Origin: Gammaproteobacteria bacterium
GTDB lineage: Bacteria > Pseudomonadota > Gammaproteobacteria > Steroidobacterales > Woeseiaceae
Direction: 5' to 3'
Assembly: GCA_030429005.1 (NCBI GenBank)
Contig: JAUIDP010000001.1
Location: forward strand, 1-64,000
Length of the DNA: 64,000 nt
Below, piece after piece: positions 1-8,061 of the stretch. The notes under the pieces were generated by a model. It worked only from the letters and a program-made list of their open reading frames with translations. It had not been told where the DNA came from and did no database searches. The stretch's first letter is position 1; each line of letters begins with the position of its first letter. A program made the translations under genes and the position numbers.

Positions 1-10
1 TAACCCTGTA

Positions 11-101
11 ACCGGGGGAGAAAATTCGTGACAGTTACTACTTACACCTTTTTTCGCGAAAAAGGTGTAAGTAGTAACTGTCACGAATTTTCTCCCCCGG
101 T
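11..101. repeat. Long perfect inverted repeat (43-bp arms, 5-nt centre)
   Basis: Bases 11-53 are the exact reverse complement of bases 59-101, leaving a 5-nt centre (tcgcg). The arms begin ccgggggagaaaattcgtga. The right arm reaches into the 3' end of the hydrolase gene on the minus strand and supplies its last residues and stop codon. The structure could fold as a very stable hairpin and act as a terminator for that gene. It could also be a REP/MITE-like element or a fold-back artefact. No second copy was noticed in the window. Confidence 0.9.
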
Positions 102-737
102 GTTATTTTGGACGAAGTCCGTCACCAGGGTACGCAGGTCGATCAACCGGCCGTGGAAAAAGTGTTCGGCGTCCGGGACCACGGCCAGCTCCGGCCCGGG
201 TTTGAGGTCATTGAACCACTCAATCGTCTCATTGATATCGACCAGCTCATCCTGATCGCCCTGCACGATCAACCACGGGCACTCCGGTTGCTCCGCTAAT
301 CCGCTGGCAAAACGACTGACCGCTGGTGCCACCGTAATCAGCCCATCGACCGGTTCCTGCACTGCAGCGCGCAGCGCCATCGCCGCACCGAATGAAAAAC
401 CTGCCAGCCACACCGGCTGCGACGGGTATTCATCCCGCATCCAGCGCAATGCGGCCAGCGCATCATCCACTTCGCCGTTGCCCTCGTCGTACTCGCCGGC
501 ACTCCCCTCGGTGCCGCGAAAGTTGAAGCGCAACGCGGCGAAGCCGGCGCGCAGGAAGCTGCGAGCCAGCGTATGCGCCACCTTGTTGTGCATCGTGCCA
601 CCGTACTGCGGATGCGGGTGACAGACGACGACTGCGCCAGCGGGCCCGGTATCGCCCGGCGTCTCGAGGATCGCTTCCAGCGTGCCGGCCGGGCCGGCCA
701 GGGTGGTCTTCTGAGTTATCGGTGGCTTGACGCTCAT
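81..737 (-). CDS. Alpha/beta hydrolase (COG2945-like)
   Basis: A 218-aa soluble serine hydrolase of the small alpha/beta-hydrolase type; the substrate cannot be told from sequence. The nucleophile elbow GFSFG lies at about residues 113-117, the acidic residue is in GDQDELV and the histidine is in DAEHFFHG near 192. HPHPQYGG near residue 40 is typical of COG2945-type proteins. The tracked ORF opens at a TTG (749), but the ATG at 737 (MSVKPP) is the better start. The C-terminal residues GGENS come from the right arm of the long inverted repeat, so the natural tail may have been replaced by that insertion. It is divergent from rocD. Confidence 0.85.
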   Translation of the reverse strand: MSVKPPITQKTTLAGPAGTLEAILETPGDTGPAGAVVVCHPHPQYGGTMHNKVAHTLARSFLRAGFAALRFNFRGTEGSAGEYDEGNGEVDDALAALRWMRDEYPSQPVWLAGFSFGAAMALRAAVQEPVDGLITVAPAVSRFASGLAEQPECPWLIVQGDQDELVDINETIEWFNDLKPGPELAVVPDAEHFFHGRLIDLRTLVTDFVQNNTGGENS

Positions 738-826
738 GCATTCGTCCAATATTGTCTTAAGTGAATGTTATTGCTGAAAAATATAGAATCACGCAATTCC
801 GCATAAAACGGGGCCACAACCGGTCT

Positions 827-2044
827 ATGGCTAGCCGCATCGATCTAGAGGCACAGTACTGTGCCCAAAACTACAAGCCCTTGCCAGTCGTCCTGACCCG
901 GGCCGAGGGCGTCCACGTCTGGGACGAGGACGGCAACAAATACCTCGACATGATGAGCGCCTATTCGGCAGTCAGCCACGGCCACGCGAATCCGCGTCTT
1001 GTCAGGCTTGTCCAGGAACAGGTCGCACAGCTGAACATCGTGTCGCGGGCTTTTTACACGGACCGGCTCGGGCCATTTCTCGAACGCATCTGCCAACTGA
1101 CTGGCCAGGATATGGCATTGCCGATGAACACCGGCGCCGAAGCGGTAGAAACGGCGATCAAGGCCGCGCGAAAATGGGCCTACACCGTCAAGGGAGTGGC
1201 CACGGACCAGGCCGAGATCATCGCCTGCACCGGCAATTTTCACGGCAGGACGATTGCGATCGTCGCCATGTCCGACGAACCGCAGTACCAGGCCGGTTTC
1301 GGGCCATTCCCGCCGGGGTTCAGACTGGTCGAGTACGGCAATATCGATGCACTGCGCGAGGCGATTACCGATAACACGGCCGCGTTCCTCGTTGAGCCCA
1401 TCCAGGGCGAGGGCGGCATTATCGTACCGCCCGACGGCTACCTGAAAGCAGCAGCTGAGCTGTGTCGCGAACGCAATGTGCTGTTGATTGCAGACGAGAT
1501 CCAGACAGGCCTTGGCAGGACCGGCAAGTTGCTGGCCTGTGAGCACGACGATGTACACCCGGACGGATTGATTCTTGGCAAAGCGCTTGGCGGTGGCATC
1601 CTGCCGGTCTCGATGTTCCTGGCGCGCCGCGACGTCATGGAGGTCTTCACGCCCGGGGACCACGGCAGCACCTTCGGTGGCAATCCGCTGGCCGCAGCGG
1701 TCGGCCTGGAAGCACTGAATATACTGGTCGAGGACAACCTGGCGCAGCGCAGCGCGGACCTCGGCACATACCTGCTCGAGCAACTGCGTGAGATCGACAC
1801 GCCGCTGATCCGGGAATTGCGCGGGCGCGGACTGTTTGTCGGCATCGAGATCGACCCGTCGCTGGCGAGCGCTCGGCAGGTTTGCGAGGCACTGATGAAG
1901 CGCGGTTTGCTCAGCAAGGAGACCCATGAGACCGTCGTCCGGCTCGCGCCGCCACTGGTCATCGACCAGGCGGAAATCGACTGGGCGGTTCAACAGATTC
2001 GCGAAGTCCTGCAGGAAATTGATCGTGTACGGCTGGCCTCGTAG
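827..2044 (+). CDS. rocD: Ornithine--oxo-acid aminotransferase
   Basis: A 405-aa PLP-dependent class III aminotransferase that converts ornithine and a 2-oxoacid to glutamate semialdehyde and an amino acid, in cytoplasmic arginine/ornithine catabolism. The signature MMSAYSAVSHGHANP near residue 42, NTGAEAVETAIK near 101, ADEIQTGLGRTG with the PLP aspartate D223, and LGKALGGG with the Schiff-base lysine K252 fit ornithine aminotransferase better than acetylornithine or GABA aminotransferases. The ATG at 827 is preferred over the tracked 761 start because family members begin near this point. It is followed 11 nt later by the helix-hairpin-helix protein, possibly co-transcribed. Confidence 0.92.
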   Translation: MASRIDLEAQYCAQNYKPLPVVLTRAEGVHVWDEDGNKYLDMMSAYSAVSHGHANPRLVRLVQEQVAQLNIVSRAFYTDRLGPFLERICQLTGQDMALPMNTGAEAVETAIKAARKWAYTVKGVATDQAEIIACTGNFHGRTIAIVAMSDEPQYQAGFGPFPPGFRLVEYGNIDALREAITDNTAAFLVEPIQGEGGIIVPPDGYLKAAAELCRERNVLLIADEIQTGLGRTGKLLACEHDDVHPDGLILGKALGGGILPVSMFLARRDVMEVFTPGDHGSTFGGNPLAAAVGLEALNILVEDNLAQRSADLGTYLLEQLREIDTPLIRELRGRGLFVGIEIDPSLASARQVCEALMKRGLLSKETHETVVRLAPPLVIDQAEIDWAVQQIREVLQEIDRVRLAS

Positions 2045-2055
2045 GACACCCGGAT

Positions 2056-3015
2056 ATGCCTGAAATGTCAGTAATGCTCATCGGAATGCTCGTCGCGGCA
2101 CTGCTGCTCGGGGTCGTGCTTGGCTGGGCGGCCCGGAGCAAGCGTGGCAACAGTGAGAAGCTGGCCATCAACCGGGGCTGGCAGGAACAGCTCGAGGCGC
2201 AGCGGCACGAACACGAACGCCTGCTCGAACAGAACAAGAGCCTGATGGAGCAAAACAGCCAGTACCAGGCATCCAACAAGGACTCGAAAATGCGCGCCAG
2301 CGAATTGTCGGACGCATTGAAAGAAGCCTTTGCGCGCCGCGACGAACTGCAGCGGCAGATCAAGGACATCCGCAATAATCTCGAGGCGACAGTAGAACAG
2401 CGCGACCAGTTACAGAGCGAGGTCGACAGTCGCAGCGACGTGCACAACGACAATACAGAGGCGCTGCGTGAACGTGACGAGACCATTGCACGGCTACGGA
2501 CCGAATTGAGCAGTTGGCAGCAACGCGTACCGCCACTGGTGGAGCGTTTTCGCATCCGCAACGAAGAGGCGCAGCTGCTCGAAGACGAGCTGGCCGCCGC
2601 CAGGGACCAGGTGCAGGCGCTCGAAGACATGATCGGCTCGGACCAGACACGCGTCGAGCCGGTCGATCCGGAAGCGCTTGGCGAGTCGCTGGATGCGTCC
2701 AATGATCCTGACGATGACAGGGCCGATTTTGCCGAGTACACCGACAATGACTTCGACTACAAGCCCGAGCTGGCGCCCGGCGACGAGAGCACGCAACGGG
2801 ACAACCTCAAGATGATCAAAGGCGTCGGCCCGGCCATCGAAAAAACCCTGAATGAGATGGGTATTGTGCGCTTCCAGCAAATCGCCGACATGAGCGAGTA
2901 CGACATCGACCGTGTTGCCCGGCGACTGAAGGGGTTCCGCAGCCGGATTTATCGCGAGGACTGGATCGGCCAGGCTCGCGAGTACCTGGACCGGAAGCTG
3001 GGCGACTCGGCGTAG
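2056..3015 (+). CDS. Membrane-anchored coiled-coil protein with C-terminal helix-hairpin-helix domain
   Basis: A 319-aa protein. Residues 5-26 form one hydrophobic segment (VMLIGMLVAALLLGVVLGW) followed by positive charges, so the bulk should be cytoplasmic. About residues 45-215 are Gln/Glu/Arg-rich and predicted coiled coil. An acidic linker leads to a C-terminal helix-hairpin-helix module at about 252-318 (LKMIKGVGPAIEKTLNEMGI), of the kind also appended to some ribosomal-protein-L21-like annotations. The function is unknown; the HhH could bind DNA or protein. It lies between rocD and the OmpA-domain gene with gaps of 11 and 4 nt. Confidence 0.75.
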   Translation: MPEMSVMLIGMLVAALLLGVVLGWAARSKRGNSEKLAINRGWQEQLEAQRHEHERLLEQNKSLMEQNSQYQASNKDSKMRASELSDALKEAFARRDELQRQIKDIRNNLEATVEQRDQLQSEVDSRSDVHNDNTEALRERDETIARLRTELSSWQQRVPPLVERFRIRNEEAQLLEDELAAARDQVQALEDMIGSDQTRVEPVDPEALGESLDASNDPDDDRADFAEYTDNDFDYKPELAPGDESTQRDNLKMIKGVGPAIEKTLNEMGIVRFQQIADMSEYDIDRVARRLKGFRSRIYREDWIGQAREYLDRKLGDSA

Positions 3016-3019
3016 CGCA

Positions 3020-3901
3020 ATGTCCGCAGAGCGCCGCGCCGCATTGCGTCGTGTCCTGACGTTTGCCCTGCTCGCCGTCGGCGTCTTGCTCGCGCACCGG
3101 CTCGACATCGCGCTGCTGCGCGAAACTGCCGACGACGCCATCGTCCGGCAGTCGGACCAGCCCCGGCTACAAGTCAGCTTCGGTCGCTCCCGCCTCGCCG
3201 TCCGCGCAGCCACGGTATCGACAGACCACCAGCAGGCCCTGCAAGCGCTGCTGGCCGAGCAGTTTGCCGGCGCCAGAATTGAGACCGAGTTTCGTAGCGG
3301 ACTGCTGTTGCCTGACACCTGGGAAACGATCAGTGCGCGCGTGCTCAACCTCATCGCCACGACGACATCGGCGCAGGCAGTCGTCGACAGCCAGGGCATC
3401 AGGATTCATGGCATCACCGCGAATGTGGACGACTACCGGTCCCGCCTTGAATCTTTGCGAGGCGTCGCGGGAGACTCAGTGGAAATCGACTCCGCCGTCA
3501 CGGCGGTTGGCCCGCTCCCCCGGTCGCAGGCACTTTGCGCGCGGAATTTCGCGACGATTATTGAACGCGCCGCCGCCGCGCAGCCGATCCGGTTTCGCCT
3601 GTCCGGCACAGAATTGAGCGACGCTGCCCTGCCACTGTTCGACAGACTGGTCGAGTTTGCTCACGACTGCCGCGACACCCGCATTGCTGTCGTGGGCTAC
3701 ACGGACGCAACCGGCCCGGAAGACTGGAATCAAAAGGTCAGCACCGCGAGGGCGCAGGCCGTTGCCTCGGAACTGGTCCAACGAGGCATCGAGCCGGACC
3801 GGCTACTTGTCGAAGGTCGCGGCTCGCAATCGCCGCTGGCCGACAATGACACCGTCCAGGGCCGGACGCGCAACCGGCGGATTGAATTCGAACTGCGTTA
3901 G
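3020..3901 (+). CDS. OmpA-family C-terminal domain protein
   Basis: A 293-aa protein with an N-terminal membrane anchor or uncleaved signal (residues 11-26, [17 protein letters not shown]). The middle region resembles BON-like repeats (for example [19 protein letters not shown]). A C-terminal OmpA/MotB peptidoglycan-binding domain spans about 195-293, with [20 protein letters not shown] and the closing NRRIEFEL signature. It is probably envelope-located and peptidoglycan-associated. It starts 4 nt after the helix-hairpin-helix gene, suggesting one operon. Its stop overlaps the convergent FKBP gene by 4 nt. Confidence 0.82.
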   Translation: MSAERRAALRRVLTFALLAVGVLLAHRLDIALLRETADDAIVRQSDQPRLQVSFGRSRLAVRAATVSTDHQQALQALLAEQFAGARIETEFRSGLLLPDTWETISARVLNLIATTTSAQAVVDSQGIRIHGITANVDDYRSRLESLRGVAGDSVEIDSAVTAVGPLPRSQALCARNFATIIERAAAAQPIRFRLSGTELSDAALPLFDRLVEFAHDCRDTRIAVVGYTDATGPEDWNQKVSTARAQAVASELVQRGIEPDRLLVEGRGSQSPLADNDTVQGRTRNRRIEFELR

Positions 3902-4431
3902 TTCTGCAGTTCGAACAACTCGACTTCGAAGACCAGCGTCGCGCCGGGCGGAATGACATTGCCAGCGCCACGGTCCCCGTAGCCCATTTCCGGGGCGATG
4001 GTCAGCTCGCGTACCTCGCCGATCAGCATGCCTTCGACACCCTGGTCCCAGCCCTTGATGACCCGGCCGGCGCCGAGCGGGAACTGGAAATGCTCGCCAC
4101 GATCCACTGAACTGTCGAATTTCTGACCGCGCATGTTCTCGGCGCTCTCATCGTGCAACCAGCCCGTGTAGTGCACCACCACGACGTCGCCGGCTTGCGC
4201 CGCCTGGCCATCACCTTCGCGCAGAACGCGCGCAGTCAATCCAGGAGCGATTTCGATCACGCGTACGTCAACAATCTCGGTCACAACTTCTTCCTCCGCT
4301 ACCTGTTCGATTTCTTCGGCAACCGGCGCTTCGGTCGCGGCTGTCCCTTCCTCGGGCTTCTTGCTGCATCCGGCAACCGAGACAGCCACTGCGGCCGCAA
4401 GCAGCGCGGCAAGAGAATTGCGAATCTTCAT
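3898..4431 (-). CDS. FKBP-type peptidyl-prolyl cis-trans isomerase, lipoprotein
   Basis: A 177-aa exported PPIase that catalyses prolyl cis-trans isomerisation in the envelope. The N-terminus has a lipoprotein signal with lipobox SVAGC at about residues 18-22, then an acidic Glu-rich linker. The FKBP domain covers about 75-177: [50 protein letters not shown] and FEVELFEL. Active-site aromatics (HYTG, FDSS, FEVEL) are present. It lies 55 nt after msrB in the same direction. Confidence 0.92.
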   Translation of the reverse strand: MKIRNSLAALLAAAVAVSVAGCSKKPEEGTAATEAPVAEEIEQVAEEEVVTEIVDVRVIEIAPGLTARVLREGDGQAAQAGDVVVVHYTGWLHDESAENMRGQKFDSSVDRGEHFQFPLGAGRVIKGWDQGVEGMLIGEVRELTIAPEMGYGDRGAGNVIPPGATLVFEVELFELQN

Positions 4432-4486
4432 ATCTGTTCCTTTGGAATCAAGTGCGTTGATTGGTTAGCGGGCAGCGCCGGCCAGG

Positions 4487-4894
4487 CTAGTCCGAGCCCT
4501 CGAAGTCGAGGGACGCCGAATTGATGCAGTAGCGCAGGCCCGTCGGTTCCGGCCCATCCGGAAACACATGCCCCAGGTGCGCGCCACATTGGCTGCAAAC
4601 CACCTCGTCTCGAATCATGCCGTGGCTCGTGTCCCGTACGGTGCGCACGGCATCACCCGCCAGCGGCAGCCAGAAGCTGGGCCAGCCCGACCCGGAGTCG
4701 TACTTGTGTGTCGACGAAAACAGTTCGGCGTCACAGCAGGCGCAATGGTAGGTGCCGTCCGCCTTGTGATCGACATACTTCCCCGTGAACGCGCGTTCGG
4801 TGCCCTTGTTCTGCGTGATTTCATAGGCTTCATCGCCGAGCCGCTTGCGCAGCTCCTGGTCGTCGGTGTTCACGCCTGTCCCAGCCTTGCTCAT
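4487..4894 (-). CDS. msrB: Peptide-methionine (R)-S-oxide reductase
   Basis: A 135-aa repair enzyme that reduces methionine-R-sulfoxide in proteins. Two zinc CxxC pairs are visible (CACC near residue 52, CSQC near 100) and the catalytic cysteine lies in RYCINSASL near residue 124, with GSGWPSFW as the substrate-site signature. The length matches stand-alone MsrB. There is no signal peptide, so it is cytoplasmic. It lies 9 nt downstream of htpG in the same direction, giving a plausible protein-quality-control unit with htpG and the FKBP gene. Confidence 0.95.
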   Translation of the reverse strand: MSKAGTGVNTDDQELRKRLGDEAYEITQNKGTERAFTGKYVDHKADGTYHCACCDAELFSSTHKYDSGSGWPSFWLPLAGDAVRTVRDTSHGMIRDEVVCSQCGAHLGHVFPDGPEPTGLRYCINSASLDFEGSD

Positions 4895-4903
4895 CCGCTC
4901 GTT

Positions 4904-6805
4904 TTAGCTTGTGGCAGCCTGTGAATCAAGTTCGAGCAACAGATTGTTTACGCGCTGCACATAGGCCGCCGGGTTTTCGAGCTGGGCGCCGTCGGCCAGC
5001 AGCGCGTGATCCAGCACGATCTCACACAGTGCCGCAAATCGCTTCTTGTCGGACTCGGCCGAGATCCTTGCCAGCAGCGGGTGGGCAACGTTGATTTCCA
5101 GCACCGGCAGGGACTCCGGCAACTTCTGGCCATTTGCCTCGAGCATCCGCCGGATTTGCGGGCTCATGTCATTGGCCGAAGCGACGACGCAAGCCGGTGA
5201 GTCGACGAGCCGCTGGCTGACACTGACATCGTCAACCCGGCCTTGCAGCGCTTTCTTGATCTTCTTCAGCAGGGCCTTGTGTTCCTTGTTGTCGACGTCC
5301 TGTGTAATTTTGCCGTCACCGCCCGGCATTTCGACATTCGCCCCGGCGACATCGACGAGCGCCTTGCCGTCATACTCGGCCAGGCTGTCGACCAGCCACG
5401 GATCGATACGGTCTGTCAGCAACAGGACCTCGAGCCCCTGCTTTCGAAAGCGCTCCAGGTGCGGGCTGGCCAGCGCCGTGGCATGGTTCTCCGCCAGCAG
5501 GTAGTAGATCTTGTCCTGGTCTTTCGCCGCCCGGCCGAGATAGTCGTCGAGAGACTGGTCCTGCTGCTCGCCGTCGGTGTTACTGGTGGAAAAACGCAGC
5601 AACGCGGCTAACTTGTCCTTGTTTGCGTGATCCTCGATAACGCCTTCCTTCAGGACCTGGCCAAACTCCCGCCAGAGCGTCTGGTAGTCGTCTCCCCCCG
5701 CGCTGGCAAGTTTCGCCAGCATGTCGAGGACCCTGCGAGTCAACGCGCTGCGCATCGAAGCCAGCTCGGGGTTTTGCTGCAGCAACTCCCGCGAGACATT
5801 CAGCGGCAGATCGGACGAGTCGACCACGCCTTTGACGAAGCGCAGGTACAGCGGCAGGAACTGTTCGGCGTCATCCATGATGAACACGCGCTGCACATAA
5901 AGCTTCAGGCCGCGTGGTGCGTCGCGATTCCACAGGTCATATGGCGCCGCCGAAGGTATGAACAGCAGGCTGGTGTATTCCCGCTTGCCCTCGACTCGGT
6001 TATGGCTCCAGCTCAGCGGGTCGGCAAAATCATGCGACAGGTGCTTGTAGAACTCCTTGTACTCGTCGTCGCTGACATCGGCACGGGAACGTGTCCAGAG
6101 GGCCGTAGCCGCATTGACCAGTCTCGGTTCGTCCTTGCCCGAAGCGTCTTCGAGCGTAACTGGAAACCCGATGTGATCCGAGTAGCGGCGGATCAGGTTT
6201 TCGACCCGCAGCGGCTCGGCAAACTCGACCTCGTCACTCTTCAGTTTCAACGTTACCGTCGTGCCACGGGCAGCCCGTTCGACCGGCTCGACACTGAACT
6301 CGCCCTGCCCGTCCGATTGCCAGCGGACACCTGCGTCGGCATCCAGTCCGGCCCGGCGGGTCTCCACGGTGACCTCGTCGGCAACGATGAAGGCCGAATA
6401 GAAGCCGACGCCAAACTGGCCGATCAACTGGGCGTCCTTTTTCTGGTCACCCGTCATCTGGCCAAGAAACTCCGCTGTCCCCGAACGTGCAATGGTGCCG
6501 AGGTTATCGATCAGCTCGTCGCGCGACATGCCGATGCCGTTGTCCGTAACCGACAGGGTGCCGGCGTCCTTGTCACAACTGATGCGGATGCCAAGCTCGG
6601 CGTCTTCTTCCAGCAGGTCAGGCCTGGCCAGGGATTCGAAACGCAATTTGTCCGCAGCGTCGGAGGCATTGGAAATCAACTCACGAAGAAAAATTTCCTT
6701 GTTGCTGTACAGAGAGTGAATCATCAGCTGCAGCAGCTGACGGACTTCGGTTTGAAAGCCAAGGGTTTCCCGGCCGGCGGTCTCGCTCACGGGTATTTGC
6801 TCCAT
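4904..6805 (-). CDS. htpG: Molecular chaperone HtpG (Hsp90)
   Basis: A 633-aa bacterial Hsp90, an ATP-dependent cytosolic chaperone. GHKL ATPase motifs are present: FLRELISNASDAADKLR near residue 42, SVTDNGIGMSRDE near 86 and GQFGVGFYSAF near 130. The middle-domain arginine motif NVSRELLQQNP lies near 344, with a normal C-terminal dimerisation region. The length matches E. coli HtpG (about 624). The ATG at 6805 fits the family. No heat-shock promoter was identified by eye in the 70-nt gap upstream. Confidence 0.97.
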   Translation of the reverse strand: MEQIPVSETAGRETLGFQTEVRQLLQLMIHSLYSNKEIFLRELISNASDAADKLRFESLARPDLLEEDAELGIRISCDKDAGTLSVTDNGIGMSRDELIDNLGTIARSGTAEFLGQMTGDQKKDAQLIGQFGVGFYSAFIVADEVTVETRRAGLDADAGVRWQSDGQGEFSVEPVERAARGTTVTLKLKSDEVEFAEPLRVENLIRRYSDHIGFPVTLEDASGKDEPRLVNAATALWTRSRADVSDDEYKEFYKHLSHDFADPLSWSHNRVEGKREYTSLLFIPSAAPYDLWNRDAPRGLKLYVQRVFIMDDAEQFLPLYLRFVKGVVDSSDLPLNVSRELLQQNPELASMRSALTRRVLDMLAKLASAGGDDYQTLWREFGQVLKEGVIEDHANKDKLAALLRFSTSNTDGEQQDQSLDDYLGRAAKDQDKIYYLLAENHATALASPHLERFRKQGLEVLLLTDRIDPWLVDSLAEYDGKALVDVAGANVEMPGGDGKITQDVDNKEHKALLKKIKKALQGRVDDVSVSQRLVDSPACVVASANDMSPQIRRMLEANGQKLPESLPVLEINVAHPLLARISAESDKKRFAALCEIVLDHALLADGAQLENPAAYVQRVNNLLLELDSQAATS

Positions 6806-6878
6806 TGAATCGTGTCAGGGCAGACACGATAGTGCCTGGCGAGACGATTTCAAGGGGAATTCGCGAGCCGTCGCGTAC

Positions 6879-7130
6879 TCAGCCAGCCTGCGACAGGACC
6901 GGTCTCGGTGCCGTGGCCGAGCGATACATCAGGAATACGATCATCATCGTGGCCGTAGCCAGGGCCAGCGGCGGGTGGCGAAGTGCCAGGAAGATTGCCG
7001 CGATTTGCAACAACAGCGATGTACTGAAAAAGACACCTGTCAGGAACAGGTTGCGAAGTTTCTCGGTCACCAGGCCGAGTGCAGTGACCAGGTCGTCGAG
7101 ATTGTCAAGCCATTGGGCGATGATTTCCAT
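6879..7130 (-). CDS. Small membrane protein of unknown function
   Basis: An 83-aa protein (from ATG 7130). An amphipathic N-terminus is followed by two hydrophobic segments (LFLTGVFFSTSLLLQIAAIFLAL and LALATATMMIVFLMY), so it is probably an inner-membrane protein with two helices. No family is recognised. The tracked ORF starts at TTG 7136, which forms a TTGA overlap with the stop of the upstream 63-aa gene, so translational coupling is possible. The two look like a small operon. Real but uncharacterised is the best reading. Confidence 0.6.
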   Translation of the reverse strand: MEIIAQWLDNLDDLVTALGLVTEKLRNLFLTGVFFSTSLLLQIAAIFLALRHPPLALATATMMIVFLMYRSATAPRPVLSQAG

Positions 7131-7132
7131 GA

Positions 7133-7324
7133 TCAACGCACAACCGACAGCAGGGGCGGTGCGCTGTTCGGTTCAGCAGCCTGGCTATCGTCGTCGAGCA
7201 GCGAAGCATCATTCGCTTCTTTTGCGTGGGCGATAGCGCGATGGAACAATTCCCAGCGCTGCCTTGATGATTCATTCTTCAGTGAAACAACAGGCGATTC
7301 AGATTCCGTGTATTTGTTTGACAT
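7133..7324 (-). CDS. Small hydrophilic hypothetical protein
   Basis: A 63-aa soluble protein rich in Ser, Glu, Asp and Ala, with no recognisable domain, signal or motif. It has an ATG start at 7324 without a strong Shine-Dalgarno. Support comes mainly from its position: its stop overlaps the start of the following small membrane-protein gene, and it has an AT-rich upstream region with no competing gene. It could be a chance ORF. Confidence 0.45.
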   Translation of the reverse strand: MSNKYTESESPVVSLKNESSRQRWELFHRAIAHAKEANDASLLDDDSQAAEPNSAPPLLSVVR

Positions 7325-7524
7325 ACTGTTTAAATCGCAAATTTAACTGTAGTGAACCCGACTATAGTGAGCTCGCTGTAATCGCTCCGTGAGGCACTTC
7401 ACAGCTTGGTTTAAACTCTTCTTGAGCTGGTGGTTAAAGACGAAAAATAAGACGTAGTACCGTTCCGGATTGTCGTGCAAGTCACACCATGCGCCGAAAT
7501 CCGGCGAGCAAATTTACAACGAAA
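7325..7524. other. Intergenic gap without a recognised gene
   Basis: About 200 nt, AT-richer than its surroundings, between the small-protein pair and the terminator of the following gene. It must hold the promoter of the leftward pair; a TATAGT-like hexamer reads on the minus strand near 7364-7369, but no matching -35 was convincing. A 27-codon ORF running into the terminator hairpin is not credible. Confidence 0.5.
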
Positions 7525-7549
7525 AACGCCGGCATGAAAGCCGGCGTTT
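7525..7549 (-). terminator. Rho-independent terminator
   Basis: A 9-bp GC-rich stem (aacgccggc / gccggcgtt) with a 6-nt loop. On the minus strand it is followed by a T run (gtttttc). It lies 34 nt beyond the stop of the leftward 98-aa gene. Confidence 0.85.
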
Positions 7550-7582
7550 ATCTGTTCGAAATATCGCAGTAACGGTCAGTCG

Positions 7583-7879
7583 TTACTCAGCGTCTTCGTC
7601 CGAATCCGGGTCCCAGTTGCGGCGAATCTGCTCGGTCCAGCTACGATAGCCTTTCCAGGTGTACAGGGCGGGATCGATGCCAACGCGCCGTCCGCGCGGT
7701 GCAGGCGCCTTCGAAATCCACTGGCGGTATTGCTGCCAGCCATCGGAGTCATTGGCGGCCGGCTGCGCATCGTTTGCGGCTGGCCCGGCGGTGGGCACCG
7801 CCCGTCCTGCATCGCTGGCATTCGAGTCCGCATCCGTTGCGTAGTCGTCCGCCCACTTAAGGTTCTTGGTGTCTGGCAT
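7583..7879 (-). CDS. Hypothetical acidic protein
   Basis: A 98-aa protein from ATG 7879 (MPDTKNLKWADDY); the tracked ORF is 19 codons longer. The first half is Ala/Asp-rich and probably disordered. The second half has aromatic and basic residues (GWQQYRQWISKAP, YTWKGYRSWTEQIRRNW) and an acidic end. No family is recognised. A clear terminator follows and nothing competes in other frames, so it is probably a real, separately transcribed gene. Confidence 0.65.
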   Translation of the reverse strand: MPDTKNLKWADDYATDADSNASDAGRAVPTAGPAANDAQPAANDSDGWQQYRQWISKAPAPRGRRVGIDPALYTWKGYRSWTEQIRRNWDPDSDEDAE

Positions 7880-8061
7880 TTCATTGCCCTGCTCAATCCT
7901 TTGAACAAATGCTATGTCGCATTGCGGGCAATTCACAGGAACTACATCACAGTAGTTTGTGTGACTTTTCAGATGTTTTTCAGATACTTAAGGCTGGGTT
8001 TTACTTAATCGGCGATTGCGCCTCCGGCGCTCGCCGGCAGGATTTGACAATAATGCCGCCG

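Noticed and set aside
845-1993. 382-aa minus-strand ORF
   Set aside because: Shadow of rocD.
5627-6808. 393-aa plus-strand ORF
   Set aside because: Antisense of htpG.
7937-8061. GC-rich hairpins downstream of ppnN
   Set aside because: Small stems without a T tract; not convincing as an intrinsic terminator.
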